This document shows, one piece after another, positions 18,028 through 27,164 of a DNA stretch of 62,419 nt. Every line of letters begins with the position of its first letter. Positions within the stretch are counted from its first letter, which is position 1. The stretch lies in the NCBI GenBank assembly GCA_964542255.1, contig CAZITV010000002.1, forward strand, positions 1-62,419, in the 5' to 3' direction. Under the pieces are notes generated by a model that did no database searches, was not told where the DNA came from, and was given only the letters and a program-made list of their open reading frames with translations. Made by a program: the position numbers and the translations under genes. This DNA is from CAYMSF01 sp964542255. Its GTDB lineage: Bacteria; Verrucomicrobiota; Lentisphaeria; Victivallales; Victivallaceae.

Positions 18028-18810
18028 TTAATGCTTCGCAGAACCTTCCGGTTTGCTGCCTGCGCCTTCCTCGATTTTTCGTAAATACGCTCTTCGGATT
18101 GCGCGAATCGGATTGGCAAACTTGCGGTGAATTTTTATGTAAAGTGGTCGTGATTTATCAAATTCTTCTTTGCTGATGTTGCCTGGATAAATTTTTCTCC
18201 AATGCTTTTTCGTGTGATACAAATCTGAATCTTTGAATATAGCAAAAAAAGGGTATGTGAGAAGACTAAATGGAAATGGCGGCTGAACCCAAGTGATTTG
18301 GAAATCAATCAAATAGCATTTGCCATCATCACCGACAATTATGTTGTCCGGCTTGTTGGTATCCAAATACGCCATTCCACGCGAATGCATAGTTTTGAAC
18401 AAAGCTTCAAGTTTTGGGAAAAAATCGTCACTGACTGTGGTACCACGGTTTAAATGGCAACCTGGAACAAATTCATGCATTATGCCGGAACGTCCATATC
18501 TGCCAATCCATTTGGGTACATGTCCGGTATCCTGAAGCCGCAGATATACTTTTTCTTCGTGGCGCGCTTCAAAAATTGATAGTAACCAATATGGTAATAA
18601 TAAAAATGAACGCGGCCGGAAAATTTTTAAAACAGACACTTCTTCTTGATCGTTTTTATAGAGTCCGGTTGCGGCAAAAAAATCATGTTTAAAAGTTTTA
18701 ACTTTATGCCACATTTTATTTGCAACGTTAACAGATTCTGGCAATTGTCCGTCACCTAAAGCTAAGTGGTGTTCGTAAAACCACTGTTTAAATTTTTTGT
18801 TGTTTTGCAT
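18028..18810 (-). CDS. Kdo/LPS-kinase-like protein (protein-kinase fold)
   Basis: A 260-residue protein resembling KdkA/WaaP/InaA-type lipopolysaccharide kinases. The kinase-like features are VLKIFRPRS (lysine of the ATP site), GIMHEFVPG (hinge), MAYLDTNKPDNIIVGDDGKCYLIDFQ, which places a catalytic aspartate and an N, then DFQ in place of DFG. No membrane segment or signal peptide is visible, as expected for a cytoplasmic peripheral enzyme. Phosphorylation of inner-core Kdo or heptose is the likely role, from family and from nearby LPS genes. A possible short ribosome site AAGG precedes ATG 18810. Confidence 0.75.
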   Translation of the reverse strand: MQNNKKFKQWFYEHHLALGDGQLPESVNVANKMWHKVKTFKHDFFAATGLYKNDQEEVSVLKIFRPRSFLLLPYWLLSIFEARHEEKVYLRLQDTGHVPKWIGRYGRSGIMHEFVPGCHLNRGTTVSDDFFPKLEALFKTMHSRGMAYLDTNKPDNIIVGDDGKCYLIDFQITWVQPPFPFSLLTYPFFAIFKDSDLYHTKKHWRKIYPGNISKEEFDKSRPLYIKIHRKFANPIRAIRRAYLRKIEEGAGSKPEGSAKH

Positions 18811-18831
18811 AAAAAACCTTATTCAAATCGT

Positions 18832-19428
18832 TTAGCGTACACGCTGTAATACAAATTTTTGTTTTTGATTAAACATCGGCTCTGTCTCAATATTGTTAGA
18901 AATAAATTCTTCCCATTCAGCAGGTGAAGAGTAATATACACGGCAATTAAGGTCGCCATTATAGTTACTAAATTTTAATTTTTTAACAGCTTTGTTGTCC
19001 TTTTGGTTAAACCATTCTACAGCAGCCGGAGTCAAGGTTAGCTGGTCTTGGGTGAACTCAACCGATAGCAGCACGTGCATCGGTACCACGGTCAGGTTCC
19101 AGTAAGAGTTGTTCGCTGGTGATTTTCCAACCATATCCGCGAAAATTTTATTTTTAAGTTTAAAAAACACGACAGTGAACTCAGATTTCTTATTGTCGCG
19201 GTCATAAGCAGTGATGGTATCATTGCTTATTTTCCATGGGTCAATCTCAATTCCGCTGACATCATCGCCCAAAGCGGTGCTAAGCCGCCAGTTGCCGTTT
19301 AAGTCTGGTATTTTTATCTCTTTATCCTTAGTGCAGAACTGGTTCAAGGAATACACTGTGCATCCAGCAATTACAACTGCTAAAACTAAGGATAATAAAG
19401 TGACTGACGATCTGTGATTTAATAACAT
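18832..19428 (-). CDS. Lipoprotein of unknown function
   Basis: A 198-residue lipoprotein: the lipobox VVIAGC puts the acylated cysteine near residue 23. The segment DLNGNWRLSTALGDDVSG and the following strands have the look of a lipocalin-like or heme/lipid-binding beta barrel, but this is weak. Start is ATG 19428, chosen because GGGGTG lies seven bases upstream; a 12-residue longer frame exists. It is followed 21 nt later by the LPS-kinase-like gene, so both may serve the envelope. Confidence 0.72.
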   Translation of the reverse strand: MLLNHRSSVTLLSLVLAVVIAGCTVYSLNQFCTKDKEIKIPDLNGNWRLSTALGDDVSGIEIDPWKISNDTITAYDRDNKKSEFTVVFFKLKNKIFADMVGKSPANNSYWNLTVVPMHVLLSVEFTQDQLTLTPAAVEWFNQKDNKAVKKLKFSNYNGDLNCRVYYSSPAEWEEFISNNIETEPMFNQKQKFVLQRVR

Positions 19429-19651
19429 TTTAACACCCCAATGAGTTATTTGTTTACGGTGCATACAGCCGCATTAGCGCATGGTTAGTACTTTGACTGT
19501 AAATATTAATATAGATGTGATGATTAATAATACAATTTTAAATCGTTTATTATTGAATTTTGGGTGCGGCGTTGTAAATTATTAAGCTGTTTTAATTTTA
19601 AATGTTTGTTCAGAAGGCAGCGCAGGTTGATTAAATCAGGCAGTCAATACA

Positions 19652-20464
19652 TTGAATCATTTTGAACAATTTTTTTTCGATATAAAAAAGCAATTTACTT
19701 TATATGCTGATACCTTTTTTACTGGTGAAAATAGCTTTGACTGCAATATCATGTTAAAAAAAGAACACAGCTTGAGAGTAATGGACGAAGCTCTTATGCT
19801 CGCGGCAAAGCTAAAATTGCCGGACAGAGAGTACCTGCTTGCCGGTAGTACAGGATTACTGCACGATATCGGCCGTTTTGAGCAATTTAAAAAATACAGG
19901 ACATTTGTAGATATAAAATCTGAGAATCATGGTAAATTAGGCCAAAAAATACTTAAAAATAACTTTTGTCTTGATTGCTTCAGTGATACGGAAAAAAACA
20001 TTTTGTTTTCTGCTGTTGCACATCACAACTGCCGCAAACTTCCGGCTGAACTATCGTCACGCGAGACAGCAATGACTATGCTTGTCCGTGACGCCGATAA
20101 ACTCGATATTATGCATGTAGTACTGTTGCATTATCAGCAGCCAAACGACAATGACGCAGTCATCTTGGAACTGGATAATAGTACAGCACTGACCCCGGCA
20201 GTTAAAGACGCAGTATTAAATCACGTTACAGTGTCCATCAGCGACCTGCTTACCGTTGCGGATTTCAAAATCGCCCAGTTGGCATGGGTTTATGACCTGA
20301 ATTATCATCACTCGGTAGTGCGTTACTGTAATTTAAAATACCATTATCAATTAAAAACATTTTTACCTAAATCAGATGAAATAGAGAACATATTTATGAA
20401 AATTTGCCAGTATCTCGACATGCGCCTCACAACCCAGTCAGGCGCTGCATATCTGATGGAATGA
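19652..20464 (+). CDS. HD-domain metal-dependent phosphohydrolase
   Basis: A 270-residue protein with a canonical HD domain: H in KEHSLRVMDEAL near residue 39, HD in GLLHDIGRFEQF near residue 74, H in AVAHHNCRK near 117, and a closing D in VRDADKLDIM near 144. Such enzymes hydrolyse nucleotides or other phosphate esters with a divalent metal. The reading starts at TTG 19652 with only an AGG 11 bases upstream; the next ATG, at residue 32, would leave the HD core intact but cut the leading helix. It is divergent from the lipoprotein gene. Confidence 0.8.
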   Translation: MNHFEQFFFDIKKQFTLYADTFFTGENSFDCNIMLKKEHSLRVMDEALMLAAKLKLPDREYLLAGSTGLLHDIGRFEQFKKYRTFVDIKSENHGKLGQKILKNNFCLDCFSDTEKNILFSAVAHHNCRKLPAELSSRETAMTMLVRDADKLDIMHVVLLHYQQPNDNDAVILELDNSTALTPAVKDAVLNHVTVSISDLLTVADFKIAQLAWVYDLNYHHSVVRYCNLKYHYQLKTFLPKSDEIENIFMKICQYLDMRLTTQSGAAYLME

Positions 20465-20530
20465 CAAGTCAGGACAATAGAATGGACAGTGTTATTTTTT
20501 TTTATACTTAAGCCATGCCGGTAGTTGATG

Positions 20531-20635
20531 ATGGATATTGATAATATAGAGCAAAAGGTAACTAAAATAGAGGAGGTTTTTTGTACAATAAAAGCTAGGT
20601 TAATTCTATATAGTTTTCTTATAGTTATTGGGTAA
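20531..20635 (+). CDS. Possible 34-residue ORF upstream of the CODH/ACS cluster
   Basis: An ATG-started frame of 34 codons beginning MDIDNIEQKVTKIEE, acidic and helical first, hydrophobic at the end (LILYSFLIVIG). It ends 29 nt before the coiled-coil gene. There is no clear ribosome site, and an AT-rich leader would give such frames by chance. It could be a leader peptide or a small membrane protein; I would not rely on it. Confidence 0.18.
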   Translation: MDIDNIEQKVTKIEEVFCTIKARLILYSFLIVIG

Positions 20636-20664
20636 GTTCAATTCAACATTCGGAGGCAACAAAA

Positions 20665-20874
20665 ATGAAAGATGTAGTACATGATAAATTTGCGCGTTTG
20701 ATTGCTAAAATCGAAGAACTTGAAGAACTAATTGCCGAAGCTGAAAAAACAACCGACAAATCGAAAAAAAAGGTTGTTGTTACAAATAATAATGTTGCAG
20801 AATTGAAAAATCAACTTGCGGAAAAACGTAACGAACTAAAACGGCTCAGCAACGGTTGCGGCGTTCATAATTAA
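20665..20874 (+). CDS. Small coiled-coil protein at head of CODH/ACS cluster
   Basis: A 69-residue protein, almost entirely charged helix: heptad-like LIAKIEELEELIAEAEK (residues 11-27), a lysine-rich turn, then VAELKNQLAEKRNELKRL, and a short tail NGCGVHN with a single cysteine and histidine. A strong ribosome site (GGAGG) at 20651-20655 shows it is translated. It lies 15 nt before cooC and is AT-rich like the flank, not like the cluster. I do not recognise a family. A metal-handling or scaffolding role next to CooC is only a guess. Confidence 0.65.
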   Translation: MKDVVHDKFARLIAKIEELEELIAEAEKTTDKSKKKVVVTNNNVAELKNQLAEKRNELKRLSNGCGVHN

Positions 20875-20889
20875 CAGGAAGTTACAATA

Positions 20890-21666
20890 ATGAGTTACCT
20901 GATCGCAGTCAGCGGCAAAGGTGGGGTGGGTAAATCCACCATCGCCGGCTTATTGGTGCAGCGGTTGATTGCGCGCCAATGCCATCCGGTGCTGGCCATT
21001 GATGCAGACCCGAATATGTGTCTAGACAATGTGCTAGGCGTAAAGGTTGAAGCAACAATCGGTGCTATCCGCGAGGAGGCCCGCGTGATAGCTGCTAAGG
21101 GTATGGCTGCTGGTGTCTCTAAACAAGATTGGCTTGAGTATAAAATCGGTGAATGCATGGTTGAAGCCGAAGACTTTGATTTAATTGCGATGGGACGCTC
21201 AGAAGGTGCAGGCTGTTATTGCTATGCCAATAACGTGCTAAAAAACGCGATAGAAAAAGTTTCAGAAATTTATCCATATATTGTCCTTGATAATGAAGCC
21301 GGCCTGGAGAATTTATCCCGGCGTATTGTTAAAAATGTCAATCTATTGGTAATGGTCACTGATGCCTCCAGTCGAGGCTTAAAAACCATAATCAGATTGC
21401 ACGAAATGACCAAAGAAATGAATATTGGCTACGGAAAACTAGCCATTGTTGTTAACCGGATGCGCAAGAGTTCACTGCCGCAGGGCGTGGACGATCTAAA
21501 ACAGATTACCGGTGCAGATTTTATTATAGGTTTGCCGGAAGATGATGATTTAGCGGAGATTGCTGAAGCTGGTACTGCGATAACCACGCTGCCTGCATCC
21601 AATCCGGTCGTTGTATTGATTGACCAATTATTAGACCAAACCGGCGTGCCGGTGAAAAATAAATAA
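20890..21666 (+). CDS. cooC: CODH/ACS nickel-insertion ATPase CooC/AcsF
   Basis: A 258-residue MinD/SIMIBI-class ATPase needed to insert nickel into the C-cluster of CO dehydrogenase or the A-cluster of acetyl-CoA synthase. The deviant Walker A SGKGGVGKST is at residues 8-17, the switch aspartates at AIDADPN, and the metal-binding CxC (C109, C111) in GAGCYCYAN forms the dimer-bridging nickel site known for CooC. Full length. The G+C content jumps at this gene: 20761-20820 is about 28 percent by count, 20941-21000 about 60 percent. Confidence 0.92.
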   Translation: MSYLIAVSGKGGVGKSTIAGLLVQRLIARQCHPVLAIDADPNMCLDNVLGVKVEATIGAIREEARVIAAKGMAAGVSKQDWLEYKIGECMVEAEDFDLIAMGRSEGAGCYCYANNVLKNAIEKVSEIYPYIVLDNEAGLENLSRRIVKNVNLLVMVTDASSRGLKTIIRLHEMTKEMNIGYGKLAIVVNRMRKSSLPQGVDDLKQITGADFIIGLPEDDDLAEIAEAGTAITTLPASNPVVVLIDQLLDQTGVPVKNK

Positions 21667-21717
21667 AATAACGAAACGTAATTTTAACCATTAAAAAAAC
21701 GAACAAGGAGACGAGTT

Positions 21718-23667
21718 ATGGCAAAAGAGCCTAAAAAGCCCGAAGACTTAGTTTCGGATGCAGCGTCGATTGAGACAATTATCAAGTCTCGCGCCGATGG
21801 TATCGAAACATGTTTTACTCGCGCAGATTCTCAAAGCGTTCCGTGCAAATTTGGTTCACAAGGTATTTGCTGTAAAATTTGCCACATGGGGCCATGCAAA
21901 ATAACCCCTAACGCGCCACGCGGCGTTTGCGGCGCCGATGCCGATACTATTGTCGCGAGAAACTTTCTGCGCGAAGTAGCTGCAGGTACCGCTGCTCACT
22001 CTGACCACGGCAGACACCTCGTACTCAGATTCAAAAAAGTTGCTGAAGGTAAAGAGCCAGATTATAAAATTACTGACGTCAAAGCACTTTACCGCATCGC
22101 CAAAGAATATGGTTTAAATACCGAAAACCGTGAAGTAAATGAACTAGCATTAGAATTAGCAAACTTATTCATAGGCGAATTTACTTCTCAAGAAGAAAAT
22201 CTAAAAACGTTATTCCTGGCACCGGAAAAAACCCGTGCGGTGTGGGAAAAAAACCACATCATGCCGCAGGGAATTGACCGAATGGTCGTCGAAGCGATGC
22301 ACCGCACCCATATGGGCGTTGACCACGACTACCGCAACCTGCTCGATATGGCATTTAAAACCTCCCTCGCTGATGGCTGGGGCGGCGCCAGAATTGCGAC
22401 TCAAGTATCAGATATCATGTTCGGCACACCAGAACCACTCCGCAGCAGTGCTAATCTTGGCGTGCTCGAAGAAAAACAAGTTAATATTATCGTACATGGT
22501 CACGAACCTGCATTATCAGAAATGCTTGCCTCAGCGGTAAAAGATCCAGAGGTTCTCGAATACGCTAAAAAAGCCGGAGCTGAGGGCGTTAATCTGGCTG
22601 GATTATGTTGTACCGCGAATGAAATTTTAATGCGTCGTGGAGTGCGTGTCGCGGGTAACTTCCTGCAACAGGAGTTGGCGATTGTTACTGGTGCGGTTGA
22701 AATGATGGTAGTTGACGTGCAATGTGTCATGCCGAGTTTGCCGACCGTAGCCGCTTCATACCATACCGAGGTGGTCTCAACCACTGATATTGCCAAAACG
22801 ATTGGCGCGACTCACATGGAATTCGATGAAAACCATGCTTATGATTCCGCTAAATCACTCATCAAACGCGCCATTGATAATTACAAGAACCGTGACCCGC
22901 AAAAAGTGCAGATACCGAAAGCCAAACAGCCGCTGGTAGCTGGTTTTAGCGTTGAAGCGATTCGATATATGCTCGGCGGAACATTCCGCGCGTCTTTCCG
23001 TCCGTTGAATGATGCTATCATTCAAGGTAGAATTAAGGGGGTAGTTGGTATTGTTGGCTGCAACAATATTAAAACCAAAACTGACTCCTACATCAATACC
23101 TTGACAACAGAATTGATTAAACGTGATATTCTCGTGTTGAAGACTGGCTGCGCAGCGCAAGCCTCCGCCAAAGCAGGTAAATTGACACCAGAAACGGGGA
23201 TGTCCGAAGCTGGTCCTGGTTTACGTGAAATTTGTGAGACGGTTGGAATTCCGCCAGTGCTCCATATGGGTAGTTGCGTTGATAACAGCCGTATCCTCGA
23301 AGCTGCAACTCATATTGTTGCAGAAGGCGGTTTGGGCGAAGCACTCTCACAAGTTCCGGCAGTCGGTGTCGCACCCGAATGGATGAGCGAAAAAGCTGTT
23401 GCTATCGGATGTTATTTCGTTGCCACCGGCGTAAACGTTATTCTTGGTCAGCCGTTCCATATCGGTGGCTCTGAAAACGTTACTAAATACTTGGGTGAAG
23501 AAGCGCAAAAGCGTTTTGGTGGTGGTTTTCATTATATCCCCGACCCCATGGAAGCAGTAGAAAAAATTATGGAATTACTCAACAAAGGCAGAGAAGCACT
23601 TGGGATTAACAATAAATCCGAACGTAAGCTTCTGGATATGAAAGATAGGAGAAATCTCGATGTCTAA
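21718..23667 (+). CDS. acsA: Anaerobic carbon monoxide dehydrogenase catalytic subunit
   Basis: A 649-residue Ni-Fe-S CO dehydrogenase (CooS/AcsA) that reduces CO2 to CO for acetyl-CoA synthesis or oxidises CO. The N-terminal cysteines in VPCKFGSQGICCKICHMGPCKI and GVCGADADTIVARN supply the D and B clusters; VGIVGCNNIKTKTD, LKTGCAAQAS, HMGSCVDNSR and VAIGCYFVATGV match the C-cluster region in order. Length agrees with bacterial enzymes. A strong AAGGAGACG site precedes ATG. It overlaps the next gene by 8 nt, so CODH and ACS are translated together, as expected for the bifunctional complex. Confidence 0.96.
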   Translation: MAKEPKKPEDLVSDAASIETIIKSRADGIETCFTRADSQSVPCKFGSQGICCKICHMGPCKITPNAPRGVCGADADTIVARNFLREVAAGTAAHSDHGRHLVLRFKKVAEGKEPDYKITDVKALYRIAKEYGLNTENREVNELALELANLFIGEFTSQEENLKTLFLAPEKTRAVWEKNHIMPQGIDRMVVEAMHRTHMGVDHDYRNLLDMAFKTSLADGWGGARIATQVSDIMFGTPEPLRSSANLGVLEEKQVNIIVHGHEPALSEMLASAVKDPEVLEYAKKAGAEGVNLAGLCCTANEILMRRGVRVAGNFLQQELAIVTGAVEMMVVDVQCVMPSLPTVAASYHTEVVSTTDIAKTIGATHMEFDENHAYDSAKSLIKRAIDNYKNRDPQKVQIPKAKQPLVAGFSVEAIRYMLGGTFRASFRPLNDAIIQGRIKGVVGIVGCNNIKTKTDSYINTLTTELIKRDILVLKTGCAAQASAKAGKLTPETGMSEAGPGLREICETVGIPPVLHMGSCVDNSRILEAATHIVAEGGLGEALSQVPAVGVAPEWMSEKAVAIGCYFVATGVNVILGQPFHIGGSENVTKYLGEEAQKRFGGGFHYIPDPMEAVEKIMELLNKGREALGINNKSERKLLDMKDRRNLDV

Positions 23668-26600
23668 ATTAATCTGTGCAAGCGCCATCGACGGCGCAAT
23701 TGAATGGGTCGCAAAGGCAGAAGCCAAAGTGGCCGCAGCAATAGAAGCTAAGGGTGCCGATTGCCAAGTTGGATTCCCCGATACTGCTTATTATCTGCCA
23801 ATAATTTATTCGTTCACTGGTAAAAAAATAGTCAAACTTTCCGACCTGCGCGATATTTTAAAATATGCTAAAGAATTATTGCCGGAGCGCCCGTCAGATC
23901 AAGTATGGCTGCCATATCTCGGCAAAGCTTTGGATGCCGGTATTGCAGCACTGTTTGCTGTTGAAGTTATTGAATCATGCAATTACCTCATTGGACCGGC
24001 GCCAATTCATGATATTTGGCTAGGCGCCGCTTCTGACGTTATTATGCGTGAACGCGGTATTGAGTTTGTGGATGGTTCTGCACCAGGCTTCGCTGCCATC
24101 GTTGGTGCCGCTCCAACTAACGCTATAGCCGTAAAAATTGCCAAGGAATTGCAGGAAAAAAATATTTATGTGTTTATGGCTGGCGAAACTGACGGCAAAC
24201 AATTTGCGGAACAACTAGCTGAGGAAGGTGTTCAACTCGGCTGGGAAACCCGCCTGGTACCGTTCGGCAAAGATGTATCTTCACTCGCGTTCATTCTCGG
24301 CTTCGCAAACCGTGCCGCCCTTTCGTTCGGCGGGGTCAAAGCAGGTGATTTTAGCGCTAATCTTAAATATAATAAAAACCGTATTTTTGCGTTTGTCTTG
24401 GCGTTTGGCGAAGTAACTGCAGCGAAGTATGCAATTGCTGCTGGAGCCATTAATTATGGTTTCCCGGTTATTGCTGATACTGATATCCCGCAAATTCTAC
24501 CTACCGGTGTTTGTACTTACGAACACGTGATTTCCAATGTCAAACCGGAAAATATGGTTGAACGTGCACTTGAAATCCGCGGTTGCAAAATTAAAATCAC
24601 CAATGTGCCGATTCCAGTAGCTTACGGTCCTGCGTTTGAAGGTGAGAGAATACGCAAAACTGATGTTCATTGCGAGTTTGGCGGCAACAAAACTACCGCG
24701 TTCGAATTTGTTACCAGTGTTGATATGGATGCCATCGTTGATGGCGACATCCAAGTCATTGGGCCGGATATTGACCAGATACCTGAAGGCTCGGCGTTAC
24801 CGCTTTCCATCTGGGTTGAAGTTGCTGGCCGCAAAATGCAATCTGATTTTGAGCCGATTCTCGAGCGTCAAGTCCATCATCTGCTCAATGGTGCTGAAGG
24901 CATTTGGCACATGGGACAGCGTGACATCGTGTGGACCCGCGTTTCTAAAACCGGATTCAAAAACGGCCTGAGATTAAAACATTACGGCGAAATCCTGCAT
25001 GCCAAACTCTTGTCGGATTACCCTGCCATCGTGGACAAAGTTAAGGTTACCCTCGTAACCGATGAAAAAGAAGTTGAACGCCGCGTCGTTATTGCCCGCG
25101 AAGTTTACAAAGAACGTAATCGCCGTATGGAATCTATGACCGATGATTCGGTGGACATCTTTTACTCCTGTCTGCTTTGTCAGTCATTTGCTCCTGACCA
25201 TGTTTGTATCATCACTCCGGAGCGCCTCGGTTTGTGCGGCGCTTATAACTGGCTTGACGGTAAAGCTGCTTATGAAATTGACGAAACCGGGCCTAACCAG
25301 CCGGTTATTAAGGGTGAATGTATTGACCCGGTCAAGGGTACCTGGAAAGGCATCAATGACTATGTTTACAGCACCAGTCACAAGGCCGTGGACAGCTTCT
25401 GCGCCTATTCCATCATGGATCGTCCGATGACCAGTTGCGGTTGCTTTGAAGTAATTTGCGCTTATGTGCCGGAGTGTAATGGTGTAATGGTGGTGAATCG
25501 TGAATTCTTGGGTGAAACTCCGAGCGGCATGACATTCTCGTCTTTGGCTGGTAACGTTGGCGGCGGTTTACAGACGCCTGGATTCATGGGTTGCGGCAAA
25601 GTATTTTTAACTTCCAAGAAATTTTTATTCGCAGAAGGCGGCTTGCGCCGTTTAGTCTGGATGCCGAAGGAACTCAAGGAACTCTTGAAAGAAGATTTGG
25701 AAAAACGTTTCTCTGAGCAGGATATTGCCGGCTTTATGGACAAGATCGCGGATGAAACTATCGCCACTGAAGCTGCGGCTATACGTGCCTTTATGGAAAA
25801 AATTAGTCATCCGGCGCTGACGATGAAGGATATGACAGATTACGCCATTTCTGATGAAGTCACGGTAGCGGAAGTTGTTGAAACAGATGCTGCCGAAATA
25901 ACACCGGCCGTCGCCCAAGATGCTACTCCAGTTCAGGGTGCGCTTACTCCGGCGATTATCGAGCAAATCAAGCAGCAGGTAAAAGCTGAAGTTTCTAGTT
26001 CACTTAGAACAACTATCACCAAGGAAGTGGTCAAGGATATTATCAATACTTTGAGTAATAAGTTCCTGGGAACTGCGATTGAAGCGACTAAGGTAGAAAC
26101 TACTACTGTTACTGCGCCAGCCGCACCGACAGTAAAAGCTGCGGACAAAATTGCCAAAATCAAATCGTTTAAATTACCGAAAGAAACTTGTGAAATTCCG
26201 GTCAGTACTGTCAAAATTGGCGCGACTAAAGCGGAAGGCGGCACCCGCGGCGTCTCCTATAACATCGGCGGCGCCACTTGTATGCCGTTCCAGTTGTGGG
26301 AAGGCACGATGCCCAATCGTCCGTTAGTAGCTTTAGAAGTATTTGACACGGTCAGTCCGAAATATCCGCCGGTATTACGCGAAATCTATGGTGATTTACT
26401 GGAAAACCCAGTTGAAATGGCTAAAGTCTGTGTCAATAAATATGGTGCTGACCTCATCAGTGTCCGGCTTGATGGTACTCATCCGGAAAAAGGCAACCGT
26501 TCTGCTGAAGAAACAGTCCAATTAATCAAAGCAGTTCTCGCAGCAGTCGAAGTGCCGTTGATTATCACCGGACACAATAATTTCACACGTAATAATGAAA

Positions 26601-27139
26601 TTATGAAAGCGGTAGCTCAAGCCTGTGCTGGTGAAAATCTGCTCTTAAACTGGGTTGAACAGGATAATTACCGTACTATCGCCGGCGCGGCGATGGCCTA
26701 TGGTCATACTTTGATTGCGCAAAGCCCGATTGATGTGAATATCGGCAAACAGCTCAATATTCTCCTTGGTAATATGGATATTAAATTAAACCAGATTGTC
26801 ATGGATCCGATGACCGGCGCAACCGGATACGGTATTGAATACACATATTCAGTGATGGAACGTATTCGTCAGTCCGGACTCGGTGGCGATAAGATGCTGG
26901 CATTGCCGATGATTGCTTCACCGGGTTATGAGTGTGCCAAAATCAAGGAAATTAAGGCTACGGAAAAAGATTTCCCGGCATGGGGTGATTTAGCCCAGCG
27001 CGCTGCTATTTGGGAATTGACCACTGCCAATGGTTTATTGTATGCCGGTGCCGACATCCTGATCATGTATCATCCGGAAGCCGCCCTCCAAACCAAAAAA
27101 ACCATTATGGATTTGCTTGATGGCAAAATTACCCGTTAA
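23660..27139 (+). CDS. acsB: Acetyl-CoA synthase fused to corrinoid protein small subunit (AcsB-AcsD)
   Basis: One uninterrupted frame of 1159 residues. Residues 1 to about 725 align from end to end with bacterial AcsB: VGFPDTAYYLP, FGPAFEGE-type segment, IGPDIDQIPEGS, and the A-cluster cysteines C504, C507, C516, C526, C593 and C595. From about 848 to 1159 follows a complete AcsD/CdhD, the TIM-barrel small subunit of the corrinoid iron-sulfur protein (KIGATKAEGGTRG, RLDGTHPE, GENLLLNWVEQDNYR, MDPMTGATGYGIEYT). Between them is a 120-residue linker, rich in Ala, Thr, Val and Pro with a helical part near 760-800. The separate acsD expected beside acsC is absent. I know these as separate subunits in characterised acetogens; the fusion would tether methyl donor and synthase. 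Confidence 0.93.
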   Translation: MSKLICASAIDGAIEWVAKAEAKVAAAIEAKGADCQVGFPDTAYYLPIIYSFTGKKIVKLSDLRDILKYAKELLPERPSDQVWLPYLGKALDAGIAALFAVEVIESCNYLIGPAPIHDIWLGAASDVIMRERGIEFVDGSAPGFAAIVGAAPTNAIAVKIAKELQEKNIYVFMAGETDGKQFAEQLAEEGVQLGWETRLVPFGKDVSSLAFILGFANRAALSFGGVKAGDFSANLKYNKNRIFAFVLAFGEVTAAKYAIAAGAINYGFPVIADTDIPQILPTGVCTYEHVISNVKPENMVERALEIRGCKIKITNVPIPVAYGPAFEGERIRKTDVHCEFGGNKTTAFEFVTSVDMDAIVDGDIQVIGPDIDQIPEGSALPLSIWVEVAGRKMQSDFEPILERQVHHLLNGAEGIWHMGQRDIVWTRVSKTGFKNGLRLKHYGEILHAKLLSDYPAIVDKVKVTLVTDEKEVERRVVIAREVYKERNRRMESMTDDSVDIFYSCLLCQSFAPDHVCIITPERLGLCGAYNWLDGKAAYEIDETGPNQPVIKGECIDPVKGTWKGINDYVYSTSHKAVDSFCAYSIMDRPMTSCGCFEVICAYVPECNGVMVVNREFLGETPSGMTFSSLAGNVGGGLQTPGFMGCGKVFLTSKKFLFAEGGLRRLVWMPKELKELLKEDLEKRFSEQDIAGFMDKIADETIATEAAAIRAFMEKISHPALTMKDMTDYAISDEVTVAEVVETDAAEITPAVAQDATPVQGALTPAIIEQIKQQVKAEVSSSLRTTITKEVVKDIINTLSNKFLGTAIEATKVETTTVTAPAAPTVKAADKIAKIKSFKLPKETCEIPVSTVKIGATKAEGGTRGVSYNIGGATCMPFQLWEGTMPNRPLVALEVFDTVSPKYPPVLREIYGDLLENPVEMAKVCVNKYGADLISVRLDGTHPEKGNRSAEETVQLIKAVLAAVEVPLIITGHNNFTRNNEIMKAVAQACAGENLLLNWVEQDNYRTIAGAAMAYGHTLIAQSPIDVNIGKQLNILLGNMDIKLNQIVMDPMTGATGYGIEYTYSVMERIRQSGLGGDKMLALPMIASPGYECAKIKEIKATEKDFPAWGDLAQRAAIWELTTANGLLYAGADILIMYHPEAALQTKKTIMDLLDGKITR

Positions 27140-27164
27140 TGTTTAAGAAAAAGGATAAATAAAA

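Noticed and set aside
18004..18040. TGCGAA/TTCGCA inverted repeat between convergent genes as bidirectional terminator
   Set aside because: Only 6 bp of stem with a 25-nt loop; too weak to claim.
25830..26210. Possible sequencing error joining acsB and acsD
   Set aside because: The two domains share a frame through 120 linker codons without stop, codon use stays even, and no ribosome site or good start is visible just before the AcsD part. A true fusion is simpler, although reads should confirm it.
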